Positions 1-9,586 of a DNA stretch of 64,000 bases are shown one piece after another. The stretch comes from Thermosipho sp. (in: thermotogales) (GTDB lineage: Bacteria; Thermotogota; Thermotogae; Thermotogales; Fervidobacteriaceae). The stretch spans positions 1-64,000 of the forward strand of contig JACDNZ010000003.1 in NCBI GenBank assembly GCA_017656345.1, given 5' to 3'. The number at the start of each line of letters is the position of its first letter. Position 1 is the stretch's first letter. The position numbers and the translations under genes were made by a program. The notes beneath the pieces are model-generated. The model saw only the letters and a program-made list of their open reading frames with translations, had not been told where the DNA came from and made no database searches.

Positions 1-45
1 GAGAAACCCCCCTATCCCCCTTGAGATACACCCCCCACAGCTTTA

Positions 46-75
46 TGCGGGCCAGTTTGGCCCGTGTTTTTTTTT
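46..75 (+). terminator. Rho-independent terminator of plus-strand transcription entering from the left
   Basis: A 7-bp GC-rich stem (48-54 with 58-64) with a 3-base loop is followed by TGT and a run of T on the plus strand. On the minus strand no T run follows, so it should end a plus-strand transcript from outside the window, converging with mnmE. Bases 1-24 read in frame 1 as seven codons and TGA, which could be the end of that gene, but this is too short to support as a CDS. Confidence 0.75.
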
Positions 76-1420
76 ACTTACCAACACAAAAATTAGAAAA
101 AATTGTATCCAAAAGATCTTCACCAAATTTCCTTCCAACTAATATATCTAATTCATCTAAAGCTTTTCTAATATCAATTGATATTATATCAAGTTCAAAA
201 CCTTTTTCAAAATTTTCACGAGCATTATTCAAATGCATTTTTACCCTTTCTAGGATCTCTAACTGCCTTTGTGTTGTCACATGTGACGATTCTCCACTTT
301 TTACAATATCTTCTACCCTCTCCAAAATTTTCATTTCTAAATCTCTCAAACCTTCACCAGAAAGAGCACTAATTTTTACTGAAATATTTTCAAATCTGTT
401 CACTTTCTTTCCAAAATCACATTTATTCCAAACTGGTATAAAATTATAATCTTTTATTTTCTCATAAATATATTCATCTTCCTCAGTAAAACCTGTTGAT
501 GAATCCAGAACAAATAATATTATATCTGACTTTTTTACCTCATTTAAACTTCTTTCAATTCCTATTTTTTCAACAAAATCATCTGTTTCCCTAATACCAG
601 CCGTATCGGCTATAATAAAATGAATTCCATTGATATCTATCTCACCTTTTATAACATCTCTAGTTGTACCTGGAATGTCTGTTACTATTGCTCTATCTTC
701 ATACAACAATCTATTTAACAAAGTAGACTTCCCTGAATTTGGTTTTCCTACAATTGTCATAACTATACCAGAACTTAAATGGAGACCTTTTTTACTGTTT
801 TCCACTTTCTTATCTATTATATTTGAAATAGCTACAAGCTCCTTAAAAATCAATTCAACATCACTCTCAATATCATCAGGATAATCAATCGAAACTTCAA
901 TCTCTGCAAGTATTTTTAATAATCTTTCTCTATAATCTTCTATTTCTTTTCCCAATTTTCCTTTTAAATTCTCCAAAGAAATCTTCAATGACATCTCACT
1001 TTTTGCTTCAATTATTTGATATATTGCTTCCGCTTGTATTAACGATAATTTTCCGTTTAGAAAAGCTCTTTTTGTGAACTCTCCTCTCTCAGCCAACCGT
1101 GCCCCACTTTTTAAAATCACATCTAAAATTTTGTGTGTTACCAAAATTCCTCCATGACAATAAATTTCTACCAAATCATTACCTGTATATGAATTTGGTG
1201 ATTTATAAAATACAATATTTACATCGTCAAGTAACTCATTATTATAAAGCAAAGAACGATGGTAAACTTTTCTATATTCTTCAATTTTGCTCATTCCAGA
1301 TAATTTTTTAGCTATTTCATGGCTTTTTTCGCCATCAATTCTTATTATTGCAATTGCACCTGTTCCTTTTGGAGAAGAAATCGCCGCAATTGTATCCCTC
1401 AACGCTTTTACCCCTTTCAT
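74..1420 (-). CDS. mnmE: tRNA modification GTPase MnmE (TrmE)
   Basis: MnmE works with MnmG to make the carboxymethylaminomethyl group on U34 of certain tRNAs, using GTP hydrolysis, tetrahydrofolate and FAD. The 448-residue protein has the usual length. It shows the N-terminal folate-binding region (about 1-120), a helical region holding a G domain with P-loop GKPNSGKS at 225-232, DTAG at 272-275 and NKCD near 332, and the C-terminal CxGK signature with its conserved cysteine at 445. Its ATG overlaps the rsmG stop as ATGA, so it is the third gene of the tagA-rsmG-mnmE unit. No mnmG is in the window. Confidence 0.97.
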   Translation of the reverse strand: MKGVKALRDTIAAISSPKGTGAIAIIRIDGEKSHEIAKKLSGMSKIEEYRKVYHRSLLYNNELLDDVNIVFYKSPNSYTGNDLVEIYCHGGILVTHKILDVILKSGARLAERGEFTKRAFLNGKLSLIQAEAIYQIIEAKSEMSLKISLENLKGKLGKEIEDYRERLLKILAEIEVSIDYPDDIESDVELIFKELVAISNIIDKKVENSKKGLHLSSGIVMTIVGKPNSGKSTLLNRLLYEDRAIVTDIPGTTRDVIKGEIDINGIHFIIADTAGIRETDDFVEKIGIERSLNEVKKSDIILFVLDSSTGFTEEDEYIYEKIKDYNFIPVWNKCDFGKKVNRFENISVKISALSGEGLRDLEMKILERVEDIVKSGESSHVTTQRQLEILERVKMHLNNARENFEKGFELDIISIDIRKALDELDILVGRKFGEDLLDTIFSNFCVGK

Positions 1421-2046
1421 AAAGGATTTTTTAATATTCTTGAATATTTTCTGGGATATTTTTCAGGTGTTTCTTCAATTTTTTCAAAAATCAGCAAATA
1501 CCTTTTTTTATCAAGAATAGCGTATTCTCTCACATCTACCAACTTAACTCCCAAAAAATTTATCGCATTCTCCGCTAAAGTCAATTCCTCTTTATAATTT
1601 ATTCCCTTGTATAAAAATATCTTCCCGCCTTTTTTCGCAAACGGTGCTGTGAGTTCTAACACAATTCTTAATTCTGCTACAGCTTTTGCAAATACTGAAT
1701 CAAATAATCCCTTTAAACTACTTTGTTCCTCTATTCTCCCGTGAATAAAATTTAAATTATCAATACCAAGTTTATTACAAACATTTTTAACATAAACAAT
1801 TTTCTTTTTTGTAGCATCAATTAATGTGCCACAAATATCAAAATAAATTCTTATAAAAACGCCCGGAACACCTCCACCTGTTCCTACATCCAGAAAATTA
1901 TTTCCCAATTCATCTTTTTTCAAAGGAACTATGCTATCTAAAGCAAGGAAGTGATACGCAAGGTGGAAATCTTTGTAAGCGGTTAAATTGAAAGGGGCAT
2001 TGACAATCTCGGAAATATATTGTTTAATTATTTCTTCTTTGTTCAT
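1417..2046 (-). CDS. rsmG: 16S rRNA (guanine-527-N7)-methyltransferase RsmG (GidB)
   Basis: A SAM-dependent methyltransferase that modifies G527 of 16S rRNA. The 209-residue length is normal. The family's NLTA motif is near residue 20 and the SAM-binding glycine loop [11 protein letters not shown] is at about 52-62. A conserved phenylalanine-alanine-lysine-alanine segment follows later. It overlaps the upstream glycosyltransferase and the downstream mnmE by 4 bases each, so the three are probably translated in a coupled way. Pairing of rsmG with mnmE is common in bacteria. Confidence 0.96.
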   Translation of the reverse strand: MNKEEIIKQYISEIVNAPFNLTAYKDFHLAYHFLALDSIVPLKKDELGNNFLDVGTGGGVPGVFIRIYFDICGTLIDATKKKIVYVKNVCNKLGIDNLNFIHGRIEEQSSLKGLFDSVFAKAVAELRIVLELTAPFAKKGGKIFLYKGINYKEELTLAENAINFLGVKLVDVREYAILDKKRYLLIFEKIEETPEKYPRKYSRILKNPL

Positions 2047-2756
2047 TTTATCTTACCTCTTAAAACTAAAAAATAGTATTTCACAATTTCCATAGGTATA
2101 TGCCTTTTTTTTATTGGTGATTGAAGCCATCTATAAAACCATTCCATACGTAAATTCTGAAATATTTTTGGAGCCCGTTTTTTCTTTCCTGAAATAACAT
2201 CAAAACTTCCTCCAACTCCCATCGCCAATTTAAAAGGCAAATTAAAATTTTCATATATCCATTTTTCTTGTTTTGGAACACCCATTCCTACAAACAAAAG
2301 ATCAGGTTTCAATTTTTCAATTTCTTCCTGAGGGATTTTATCATCTTTAAAATATCCATGATGAAATCCTACTACATTTACTCCATTTTTAATCAATTTA
2401 AAAGCAGCTTCTTCAACAACTGAGGGTTGGGAACCTAAAAGGTACACTTTCCAATTGTATTTTTTAGACACTTCACATAAATAGATCATTGTATCGATAC
2501 CTGTTACTCTATCAGTAATTAATTTTCGATTCCTTTTTAAAGCCCAAACAATTCCTGAACCATCAGGAATGATATAATTTGCATGTTTTATTATACTTCT
2601 ATAATATGCATCTTTTAAGGTTCTTAATAAAATAGAGGCATTAAGTGTAACAACAAAATTTTTTTCACCGTTAAGTACACTTTCAACAATTTTATTTCTT
2701 ACATCATTTTCATTTCCAATTATTAAATTTATATTCGAGAAATTCACTATATCCAC
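2043..2756 (-). CDS. WecG/TagA/CpsF-family glycosyltransferase
   Basis: A family 26 glycosyltransferase, 237 residues. Known members transfer N-acetylmannosamine (TagA, WecG) or related sugars onto a lipid-linked acceptor at the cytoplasmic face of the membrane. The family blocks are visible: TLNASILL near 40, the [10 protein letters not shown] block near 85-95 that carries the catalytic aspartate, [11 protein letters not shown] near 180, and a basic C-terminal tail with [10 protein letters not shown] that in the family helps membrane attachment. It starts with GTG behind AAAGGTGA. The sugar and acceptor cannot be told from sequence. A tRNA terminator lies only about 25 bases upstream, so expression may depend on readthrough. 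Confidence 0.9.
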   Translation of the reverse strand: MDIVNFSNINLIIGNENDVRNKIVESVLNGEKNFVVTLNASILLRTLKDAYYRSIIKHANYIIPDGSGIVWALKRNRKLITDRVTGIDTMIYLCEVSKKYNWKVYLLGSQPSVVEEAAFKLIKNGVNVVGFHHGYFKDDKIPQEEIEKLKPDLLFVGMGVPKQEKWIYENFNLPFKLAMGVGGSFDVISGKKKRAPKIFQNLRMEWFYRWLQSPIKKRHIPMEIVKYYFLVLRGKIK

Positions 2757-2780
2757 AATTTTTCACCTTTCTCAATTTAT

Positions 2781-2806
2781 AAAAAATCCCGGGGGTATTC
2801 CGGGAC
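2781..2806 (-). terminator. Terminator after tRNA-Leu
   Basis: On the minus strand a 6-bp stem (TCCCGG/CCGGGA) with a 7-base loop follows the tRNA CCA end directly and is followed by six T. It sits between the tRNA and the tagA-type gene, whose start is 25 bases further on. Confidence 0.8.
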
Positions 2807-2893
2807 TGGTGCCGAGGGCGGGATTTGAACCCGCACGGGCAAATGCCCACATGATCCTGAGTCATGCGCGTCTGCCAATTCCGCCACCTCGGC
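2807..2893 (-). tRNA. tRNA-Leu (anticodon CAG)
   Basis: Read on the minus strand this is an 87-base class II tRNA with encoded CCA. The acceptor stem GCCGAGG/CCTCGGC is perfect. The anticodon stem CATGA/TCATG closes the loop CTCAGGA, giving anticodon CAG. The long variable arm has a GGGC/GCCC stem, as expected for leucine. The T arm GCGGGTTCAAATCCCGC is canonical. CAG reads the CTG codon, which is rare in this A/T-rich genome. Confidence 0.97.
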
Positions 2894-2906
2894 ACTTTTT
2901 ATTTAT

Positions 2907-2915
2907 ATTATAGCA
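2907..2915 (-). promoter_or_regulatory. Extended -10 promoter of tRNA-Leu
   Basis: TGCTATAAT on the minus strand ends 14 bases before the mature 5' end of the tRNA. A convincing -35 box is not visible; the region there is the end of the decarboxylase gene. Confidence 0.6.
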
Positions 2916-2922
2916 TAGTAAT

Positions 2923-4119
2923 TTATTCATTGTTTAAAACTTTTTCAAGAGTTTTTTCATAAACATGTTCGCTAGTTTCTGAAAACAGCAAACCATTTTC
3001 AAAAATGATCTTGGGTGATTGTATTCCATTAAAACTAGTACCGTATTCTGTTGTATATGCACCAGTATTGTAAATTACTACCAAATCATCTATTGTAATA
3101 CTTTCAGGCAAACTTGCATCATAATACATTACATCCACACTGTCGCAGGTTGGCCCTGCCAAAACAAATTTATCATTTTCTTGATTTTCTTTTCCTATTA
3201 CGGATATTTCGTACCTAATATTTTGTATCGTTTCAAGCAATCCATGGAAAACACCTGCATCTGTATAAACCCAATTTTCTTCCCCTTTTTTGCTTTTTAA
3301 AATAACAGAAGTCACCATTACACCTGCGTTACCAACCATTGAACGCCCTGGTTCAACAATAACCTTAATTCCTTCTCCAATGTAATCAACAACTGATTGA
3401 TTTATAACCTGTGCAATTTCCTCAACTGTTGGTATATCTTTTGAATATTTAATAGGCATTCCTCCGCCAGTATTCACTATCTTCATTTCGATTCCCATTC
3501 TTCGTGCTTCCTCAAACACAACCGAAACTTCTCTTATTGCTACTCTCCAATTATTTGGGTTATAGTTTTGAGAACCAACATGAAAGCTAACACCTATCGG
3601 ATTTAATCCTCTTTCATGTGCATATTTTACCAACTTAATTGCATGATCAACGCTAGTACCAAATTTTCTTGTTAAAGGCCAATCAGCGTCCTCTTCCATT
3701 CCATTTGTGCTAATTCTTACGTAAATATTAGAACCAGGAGCATTTTCTGAAATTTTATCTATCTCCATTTCAGAATCAACTGCAAACATTCTAATTCCAT
3801 TTTCATAAGCAAATTTTATATCAACAGATTTTTTTATTGTATTTCCAAAACTCATCTTTTCTGGAGCAACTCCTAGACTAAGGAGTTTTTCAATTTCTCC
3901 TCTAGATGCAACATCAAAATAGCTCCCTAACTCATTTAATGTTTTAATAATTTCAGTATGAGAATTTGCTTTTACAGCATAATATACTCTGCAATTCTGT
4001 ATATTCTCCATCAGTTTTTTATAATTATCCTTAATCACTTCTAAATCCATCACAAGTAAAGGAGTACCATGATTTAATGCAAGCTTTTTTAAAACTTTGT
4101 TGATCACAATTTTATTCAT
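2923..4119 (-). CDS. Fold-type III PLP decarboxylase of the ornithine/lysine/arginine type
   Basis: An alanine-racemase-fold PLP decarboxylase, probably forming a polyamine precursor (putrescine or cadaverine) from a basic amino acid. I place the start at the ATG at 4119, behind GGGAG, giving 398 residues; an upstream ATG adds ten residues but lacks a good ribosome site. PLP lysine is K50 in YYAVKANSH, followed by HVGSQ at 180-184, EPGRS at 256-260 and GPTCDSVD at 322-329. That last motif, with its cysteine, is typical of ornithine-type enzymes; diaminopimelate decarboxylases usually carry a CES-type motif there. LysA function is therefore less likely but not excluded. Neighbours give no pathway context. 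Confidence 0.82.
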   Translation of the reverse strand: MNKIVINKVLKKLALNHGTPLLVMDLEVIKDNYKKLMENIQNCRVYYAVKANSHTEIIKTLNELGSYFDVASRGEIEKLLSLGVAPEKMSFGNTIKKSVDIKFAYENGIRMFAVDSEMEIDKISENAPGSNIYVRISTNGMEEDADWPLTRKFGTSVDHAIKLVKYAHERGLNPIGVSFHVGSQNYNPNNWRVAIREVSVVFEEARRMGIEMKIVNTGGGMPIKYSKDIPTVEEIAQVINQSVVDYIGEGIKVIVEPGRSMVGNAGVMVTSVILKSKKGEENWVYTDAGVFHGLLETIQNIRYEISVIGKENQENDKFVLAGPTCDSVDVMYYDASLPESITIDDLVVIYNTGAYTTEYGTSFNGIQSPKIIFENGLLFSETSEHVYEKTLEKVLNNE

Positions 4120-4199
4120 ACTCCCCGCTCCCTTCATTTCAAAGGTCAAATTAATAATAAACTAATTTCTGCAACAATAAAACAAACACACGTTTAACT

Positions 4200-4220
4200 T
4201 TGTGATACAAGATGTTACAA
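4200..4220. repeat. Imperfect inverted repeat upstream of the decarboxylase gene
   Basis: TTGTGA and TTACAA arms, 9 bases apart, lie about 80 bases upstream of the decarboxylase start and just downstream of the Gate-domain gene. The form resembles operators of several dimeric regulators, but the spacing does not fit the usual Rex or Crp/Fnr sites, so no regulator is assigned. Confidence 0.3.
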
Positions 4221-4238
4221 TTAAGTTATGGGGAGTAA

Positions 4239-5375
4239 TTAAACAAATAAAACGTAGATAAAATGTGCAAAAATACCCGCACAAAGTCCTCCAAAAGTAT
4301 GCGAAAAAATGGCTTTTCCAGTAAGATACCTATATCCAAGCTCGTCCATCATTGCAATATGTGTACTCAAATATCCACTCCATGTCATCCCAATCGCTGT
4401 AAATACAGCAATATCATTTGAGGTAATAATCTTCATTTCAATAAACTTTGGGATTAATGCCAAAGCGGCCCCAGTGGAACCAAGTGAGGTTAAAGGAAAG
4501 GCTATTAATTCAGGACTTTGAAAACCAAACAAAACTTTTAAAACTCCAAAAATTTTTTCACCTAATAATGGTAAAATAGGAATTCCTTCATAAGCAAGCC
4601 CCTGATAACCAACTGTTGGATCTTTTGGACCAAAAGTAATCAACATTACAAAAGTACTTATCACTAAAACTCCCGGAATAATTCCTATACCAATTTCCAC
4701 TCCATTTTTCCCACCATCTAATAATGCTTCAAGAAATCTTTCCATAAAAGAACCTGGACGTGTTTCTCTGTACAACTTCTTGGGAATTAATTTTTCTTCT
4801 TTTTTTGCACTTCCTAATTTTTTCTTTACAAAATGAGTAAACAATCTTACACTCACTATACTTCCAACTAATGCACCTATATTTCCAATTAATACAGCTG
4901 GAAATATGTTGACATTCATTTTATTTCCCTGTGCAATCATATATGTTGAAACAATAAGTCCCATTCCAAAGGAAGTACCCAGATTACACAAAAGTGGCTC
5001 TTGCCATTTTTCAAAATTATTCATAAATCTTTTATCTTTTGCCAGAGAAATAATAGCTGGATTATCTGAAAAATAAGTAGATATAATCCCCATTACCGCT
5101 ACACCCGGAAGATTGTAAAGAGGTTTAATTAGTGGCTTCAATAAAAAATCTATTATATCTGCTACTCCAAATTCAAAAAGGAGAGATGAAAATGCACCAG
5201 TAAGAACAGCTATAGCCATAATGAAAAATACTGTATTAATTAAAAGATCATGAGCAGTAGCCATTAAAGTTTTAAAAAAATTGGAAACTCCCATTGTAGA
5301 TTCTATTCCATAAAACACAACAACTAAAAAAATTATAAATATTACCGCTTCTAAACTTATCTTTCTTTTTAACAC
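4239..5375 (-). CDS. Gate-domain (nucleoside recognition) multi-pass membrane protein
   Basis: An integral membrane protein of 378 residues with about nine or ten hydrophobic segments. It has duplicated Gate-like blocks, such as the region near 95-110 with YFSDNPAIISLA and the repeated glycine-rich helices near 300. Proteins of this type are called nucleoside-recognition or YjiH-like; transport of a small molecule is assumed but substrates are not established. It is the last gene of the run that includes thrS, nfeD-like and SPFH, 14 bases after the preceding small membrane gene. Confidence 0.7.
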   Translation of the reverse strand: MLKRKISLEAVIFIIFLVVVFYGIESTMGVSNFFKTLMATAHDLLINTVFFIMAIAVLTGAFSSLLFEFGVADIIDFLLKPLIKPLYNLPGVAVMGIISTYFSDNPAIISLAKDKRFMNNFEKWQEPLLCNLGTSFGMGLIVSTYMIAQGNKMNVNIFPAVLIGNIGALVGSIVSVRLFTHFVKKKLGSAKKEEKLIPKKLYRETRPGSFMERFLEALLDGGKNGVEIGIGIIPGVLVISTFVMLITFGPKDPTVGYQGLAYEGIPILPLLGEKIFGVLKVLFGFQSPELIAFPLTSLGSTGAALALIPKFIEMKIITSNDIAVFTAIGMTWSGYLSTHIAMMDELGYRYLTGKAIFSHTFGGLCAGIFAHFIYVLFV

Positions 5376-5389
5376 ATTATTCTCCTTTC

Positions 5390-5869
5390 TCAGTCTAATC
5401 TTAAAAGTATGATTATTACACCAACTATAAAGGATATACCACCAATTAACAAAGGATGCAATGACTGAGAAACAGAATAAGCGGCAAATAAAATCGCTAT
5501 GTACTTGAAAAACGTTCCAAATATCCTCCTACGCACTCTTTTTAATGAAAAAGTAGCATATTCTATTCTATCTTTACCTAATGCTAAGACCAGTGTTCTG
5601 AACCGTGCATCAATGGAGTAAATTTCACTTATTATTCGATATAGATGATACAATGAAGATAAAACAACGAAGAAAAGTAGTCTGATCATGAATGAATCTG
5701 TATAAAACCAACCATATATTGCTAATCCTAAAACCATTATTTCATTAAATAATCTAAATGACCCATATTTAAAAAATGAATTTGACAAAACAATTAAAAA
5801 TGAAAAAATAATAGATATCAGGAGCCCAAGGGCTCCTGACATTAAAATTAATAACGAAACACTAAGCAT
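5390..5869 (-). CDS. Small membrane protein of unknown function, coupled to the SPFH gene
   Basis: I do not recognise a family. The start is ATG 5869, behind GGTGAAACG and overlapping the SPFH stop by 8 bases; this gives 159 residues. Longer in-frame reading would run back through the SPFH coding sequence and is unlikely. It has an N-terminal hydrophobic stretch (about 1-30), another near 40-75, a central charged segment with many arginines, and a hydrophobic C-terminal third. The tight coupling to an SPFH/NfeD pair suggests a role with that membrane complex. Confidence 0.7.
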   Translation of the reverse strand: MLSVSLLILMSGALGLLISIIFSFLIVLSNSFFKYGSFRLFNEIMVLGLAIYGWFYTDSFMIRLLFFVVLSSLYHLYRIISEIYSIDARFRTLVLALGKDRIEYATFSLKRVRRRIFGTFFKYIAILFAAYSVSQSLHPLLIGGISFIVGVIIILLRLD

Positions 5870-6782
5870 TTTTCGTTTCACCGCCGTCTTCTTTCTTAAA
5901 CAGCTCTCCAATTGCGCCAATACTTCCCAATATACCAGAAACTTCCATAGGTAAGAATATTTTTGTAGCTGTTCCATTTGCAACTTCTTTTAGAGTTTCT
6001 AAATATTTTATTGCAATCAAATCATTAGTAGGTTGTCCCTTATGTATTGCTTTAAAAACTAATAAAATTGCTTCTCCCTGACCTTGTGCCTCAGTAACAA
6101 GCTTAAATTTATTTGCTTCAGCAACTTTCTTAATCGCTTCAGCCTGACCTTCCGCTTTCAAAATTGCAGCTTGTTTTTGCCCTTCTGCTTTTAATATTTC
6201 AGATTGTCTTATACCTTCCGCTTCAAGTATAGCCGCTCTTTTTGTTCTCTCCGCCTTCATTTGTTTACTCATTGCTTCCATGATATCTTTTGGTGGATCA
6301 ATTTTCTTTATTTCAACTCTCGTAATTCTAATTCCCCATTTATCTGTTGCTTCATCCAATACTGTTCTTAACTTCGTATTGATCTTTTCCCTTGAAGTTA
6401 AAGTCTGATCTAATTCCAACTCACCTATAACATTTCTCAAATTAGTTTGTGCTAGTTTTATAGTTGCAAACTCGAAATTACTCACATTGTAAATAGCTTT
6501 ATAAGCATCTGTTATTTCGTAATAGATAACTGCATCAACTGTAACCACCACATTATCCTTTGTAATAACTTCCTGGGGTGGCACATCAATTACATGTTCT
6601 CTCAAATCAACCTTTTGCATTCTATCAAAAAACGGAACAATGAAATGTATACCAGCTTTAACTTCTTTCTTAAATTTACCCAATCTTTCTACAAGACCTC
6701 TTTCATATGGCCTTACAATTTTAATACCAGACGCAGCTAAAATAAACAAAAATAGAACAATTATAAAAAATAGGATATACAT
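5862..6782 (-). CDS. SPFH/stomatin-prohibitin family membrane protein
   Basis: A stomatin-like protein (306 residues) that in bacteria assembles into large oligomers at the membrane with an NfeD partner. The start is ATG 6782, behind AAAGGGGG; an upstream in-frame ATG lacks such a site. The N-terminal membrane hairpin (about 1-18) is followed by the SPFH domain ([30 protein letters not shown]-like segment), then a long alanine/glutamate/lysine helix with repeated AILKAEGQ units (about 170-230), and a short C-terminal region. Next to nfeD, as in most bacteria that have the pair. HflC/HflK is less likely because there is a single gene and an NfeD neighbour. Confidence 0.92.
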   Translation of the reverse strand: MYILFFIIVLFLFILAASGIKIVRPYERGLVERLGKFKKEVKAGIHFIVPFFDRMQKVDLREHVIDVPPQEVITKDNVVVTVDAVIYYEITDAYKAIYNVSNFEFATIKLAQTNLRNVIGELELDQTLTSREKINTKLRTVLDEATDKWGIRITRVEIKKIDPPKDIMEAMSKQMKAERTKRAAILEAEGIRQSEILKAEGQKQAAILKAEGQAEAIKKVAEANKFKLVTEAQGQGEAILLVFKAIHKGQPTNDLIAIKYLETLKEVANGTATKIFLPMEVSGILGSIGAIGELFKKEDGGETKNA

Positions 6783-6795
6783 TTTATACCCCCTT

Positions 6796-7239
6796 TCAAC
6801 TTTCCATATCTTCTTTTTCAACCACTAAATGTGCACCTTCCACTTTCAAAATCTTTACATGTTCACCTTTTTTAATCTTCACTTCATCACTCTTTGAATA
6901 AGCTCTCCAGGAATCACCATTAATTTTTACTACACCTTTTCCAGCTTTATTATCTATTTCTTCAACAACTAGCGCCTTTTTACCAACAATATCATCTACA
7001 TTAATTTTTCTGGGTTGCTCCCCTGTAATTCTATTAACTAATGGCCGAGTAAGCAAAATTAATATTCCCGATACCACGATAAAAGTAAGAATCTCCCAAA
7101 TAGTATTCCCCACAATATAAGCTACTACCGAAGCTACAATTGCTCCCACACCAAACCAAAATATGAAAAACGTTGGAGTTATAATTTCTAATACCATCAA
7201 AATAACACCAAGAATAATCCAAAAGATTGTTGGACTAAT
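6796..7239 (-). CDS. NfeD-like membrane protein, probable ATT start
   Basis: Short-form NfeD, partner of the SPFH protein. The C-terminal OB-fold (about 75-145) has [10 protein letters not shown] and GDSWRAYS, typical of NfeD. The first usable ATG/TTG (7197/7200) would cut the first membrane helix in half and has no ribosome site. An excellent extended Shine-Dalgarno, AAGGGGGTGGT, ends a few bases before an ATT at 7239. Starting there gives 147 residues with a complete N-terminal helix ([18 protein letters not shown]). There is no in-frame ATG, GTG or TTG further upstream. I therefore annotate ATT as the start, as known for infC. It lies 14 bases after thrS. Confidence 0.8.
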   Translation of the reverse strand: MSPTIFWIILGVILMVLEIITPTFFIFWFGVGAIVASVVAYIVGNTIWEILTFIVVSGILILLTRPLVNRITGEQPRKINVDDIVGKKALVVEEIDNKAGKGVVKINGDSWRAYSKSDEVKIKKGEHVKILKVEGAHLVVEKEDMES

Positions 7240-7253
7240 TATACCACCCCCTT

Positions 7254-9167
7254 TTAATATCGTCTTTCTTTAATTTCTTTCTTTAATTCATCAATAAAAT
7301 TCTCAATACTAATTCCTTTGAACTCCTTGCCTTCTCTATTTCTCACACTTATAGTTTTTTCCATTTCCTCCTTCTCACCTACAATTATCATGTAAGGAAT
7401 TTTGTTTATTTGAGCTTCTCTTATCTTATAACCAAGTGTTTCGTTCCTTTTATCAACTTGCACTCTTAAACCATTTTGAGTTAGTGTATTAAAAATCTTC
7501 TCAGCATACTCGACATATTTATCTGAAACTGGCAATATAATAACTTGAACAGGTGAAATCCATAAAGGAAAAGCACCCGCAAAATGTTCAATCAAGATTC
7601 CAAAAAATCTTTCCAGAGAGCCGTATTTTGCTGTATGAATCATTACCGGTCTAACTTCTTTGCCATTCTTGTCCACATAAGTTAGATCAAATCTTTCAGG
7701 CATCTGAAAATCAAGCTGTATGGTAGCACATTGCCATTCTCTCCCCAGAGAATCTCTTACATGAAAATCAACTTTTGGACCATAAAATGCACCTTCGCCT
7801 TCTGCAACATCAAAATCAAGACCGATATCCTCAAGTACCTTTCTTAGAGCTTCTGTTGCTTTATCCCAGGTTTCTTCATCACCCATATGATCCTCTGGCA
7901 TTGTACTTAAAGTTGCACGATAAGTAAAACCAAAAGGTTTATACAATTCATCGATTAATCTTACCACTGAAGTTACCTCTTCTTCAATTTGATCTTGTCT
8001 ACAGAAAATATGTGCATCATCCTGTGTAAAAGCTCTCACTCTTAAAAGTCCATGTAAAACACCACTTCTCTCATATCTGTGAACTTTTCCAAATTCAAAC
8101 ATTCTTATTGGTAAATCTCTATATGAAACCACACTATTTTTGTAAATTAAAATATGACCAGGACAATTCATTGGTTTTATTGCATATTCTACATTTTCTT
8201 TTTCAGTAAAATACATATTTTCTTTATAATGATCCCAGTGCCCACTCTGATGCCATAATTTTACATTCATAACCAGCGGTGTCATCACTTCTAAGTAACC
8301 ATATTGTTTATGAAGCCCCCTGGAAAATTGCATAAGTTCATTTAATATAATTGAACCTTTTGGTAAAAATATTGGCATACCTGCAGCAACATCAGTATTA
8401 ATAAAGAATAATCCAAGTTTGGGACCTAACTTTCTATGATCTCTTTTTTTAGCTTCCTCAATCATTTTCAAATATTCTTCCAATTCATCTTTTGTTGCAA
8501 ATGCTGTTCCATAAATACGTTGTAACATCGGATTTTTTTCGCTGCCTCTCCAATAAGCTCCAGAAACTGATAATAATTTAAAATGTTTTATTAAACCTGT
8601 TCTTGGAAGATGTGGCCCTCTACACAAATCTATGAATTCACCTTGTTTATAAAAACTTACTTTTTCATCTTCTATTTCTTCAATAAGTTCTACTTTATAA
8701 ATTTGTCCTTTCTCTTTCATAAACTTTATTGCTTCTTCTTTTGAAAGCTCAAATCTTTCAATCTGAAGATTTTCTTTTATAATCTTTTTCATTTCTTTTT
8801 CTATGTTTTCAAGATCACTCTCATTAATTGTTCCATTTAAAATCTCGAAATCATAGTAAAAACCATTTTCTATAGTAGGTCCAATCCCCAATCTTACATT
8901 ATCTTCACCATAAATTCTCATTACAGCCTGAGCCATAATATGAGCCATTGTGTGACGATAAAATTCTGGACTTTCTTTATCCTTTTTTGTAATTATTTTT
9001 AACCTACAGTCAAAATCTATTGGCCTTTCAAGATCCCACAATTCGTCATTAACAATTGCTCCAACAGCATTTCTATAAAGCCCCTCACTTATTTCTTTAG
9101 CGATTTGTCCTGGAGTAATTGGCTCATTATAATTCTTTTCACTGCCATCTGGAAAAATTACTTTCAT
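7254..9167 (-). CDS. thrS: Threonyl-tRNA synthetase
   Basis: Charges tRNA-Thr. The 637-residue protein has the full domain order: TGS domain (1-60), editing domain with HTMAH at 72-76 and FIDLCRGPH near 180, class II catalytic core with MNCPGH (zinc cysteine), [18 protein letters not shown] (motif 2) and [12 protein letters not shown] (motif 3), and the anticodon domain at the C-terminus. The ATG is preceded by GGAGGTG. There is no T-box leader; the gene is inside an operon, 14 bases after a small membrane protein gene. Confidence 0.98.
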   Translation of the reverse strand: MKVIFPDGSEKNYNEPITPGQIAKEISEGLYRNAVGAIVNDELWDLERPIDFDCRLKIITKKDKESPEFYRHTMAHIMAQAVMRIYGEDNVRLGIGPTIENGFYYDFEILNGTINESDLENIEKEMKKIIKENLQIERFELSKEEAIKFMKEKGQIYKVELIEEIEDEKVSFYKQGEFIDLCRGPHLPRTGLIKHFKLLSVSGAYWRGSEKNPMLQRIYGTAFATKDELEEYLKMIEEAKKRDHRKLGPKLGLFFINTDVAAGMPIFLPKGSIILNELMQFSRGLHKQYGYLEVMTPLVMNVKLWHQSGHWDHYKENMYFTEKENVEYAIKPMNCPGHILIYKNSVVSYRDLPIRMFEFGKVHRYERSGVLHGLLRVRAFTQDDAHIFCRQDQIEEEVTSVVRLIDELYKPFGFTYRATLSTMPEDHMGDEETWDKATEALRKVLEDIGLDFDVAEGEGAFYGPKVDFHVRDSLGREWQCATIQLDFQMPERFDLTYVDKNGKEVRPVMIHTAKYGSLERFFGILIEHFAGAFPLWISPVQVIILPVSDKYVEYAEKIFNTLTQNGLRVQVDKRNETLGYKIREAQINKIPYMIIVGEKEEMEKTISVRNREGKEFKGISIENFIDELKKEIKERRY

Positions 9168-9181
9168 AACAGCACCTCCAA

Positions 9182-9586
9182 TTATTTATAAACAATTATC
9201 TTTTGTGCGCGAAGGATCAGAAAAATAATCAACGCAACTATTAATGAAAGCACATAAGAAAATGTAAAACCCGCAAATGCAAGTGGTAATAAAAACAAAC
9301 AACTTTCAAATAGAGGAACTAGCCAAATTCTTAACCAATATTCTTTGGTAGAATCAAATATTATGATTACAAATATTAATATAACATATAATAAATTGAA
9401 TTTACCATAAATTACAAAACTATACAACGAAAGATATAATACATATCTCAAAGCTTTTTCAAAACTAAATTCAACGACAGATTCAAAATAGAAATATAAA
9501 GGGAATAGAACTATTAAATCTAAAAAAACTTTATCAAAAGATATCAAAAAGATGGGAAATAACCATAAAAATAGCTTTAAAATCAT
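9182..9586 (-). CDS. Small multi-pass membrane protein, unknown function
   Basis: Not recognised. The 134 residues are almost entirely hydrophobic, with about five transmembrane segments, few charged residues, and a basic C-terminal end. The start overlaps the stop of the upstream HD-domain gene by 4 bases, and thrS follows after 14 bases, so it belongs to that operon. No motif suggests an enzyme or transporter. Confidence 0.65.
   Translation of the reverse strand: MILKLFLWLFPIFLISFDKVFLDLIVLFPLYFYFESVVEFSFEKALRYVLYLSLYSFVIYGKFNLLYVILIFVIIIFDSTKEYWLRIWLVPLFESCLFLLPLAFAGFTFSYVLSLIVALIIFLILRAQKIIVYK

Noticed and set aside
1-24. Seven codons ending in TGA, possible 3' end of a plus-strand gene
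   Set aside because: Too short to support as a CDS, though the terminator just downstream makes an upstream plus-strand gene likely.
2710-2895. Minus-strand open frame of 61 codons across the tRNA-Leu gene
   Set aside because: It covers the tRNA and its terminator and runs into the glycosyltransferase gene in another frame; the RNA explains the sequence.
4200-4220. Rex or Crp/Fnr operator
   Set aside because: The arms resemble both, but the 9-base spacing does not match either, so only an unassigned inverted repeat is reported.
7034-7222. Alternative frame covering the nfeD-like start region
   Set aside because: It overlaps the NfeD-like coding region in another frame, lacks a suitable ribosome site and encodes no recognisable protein.
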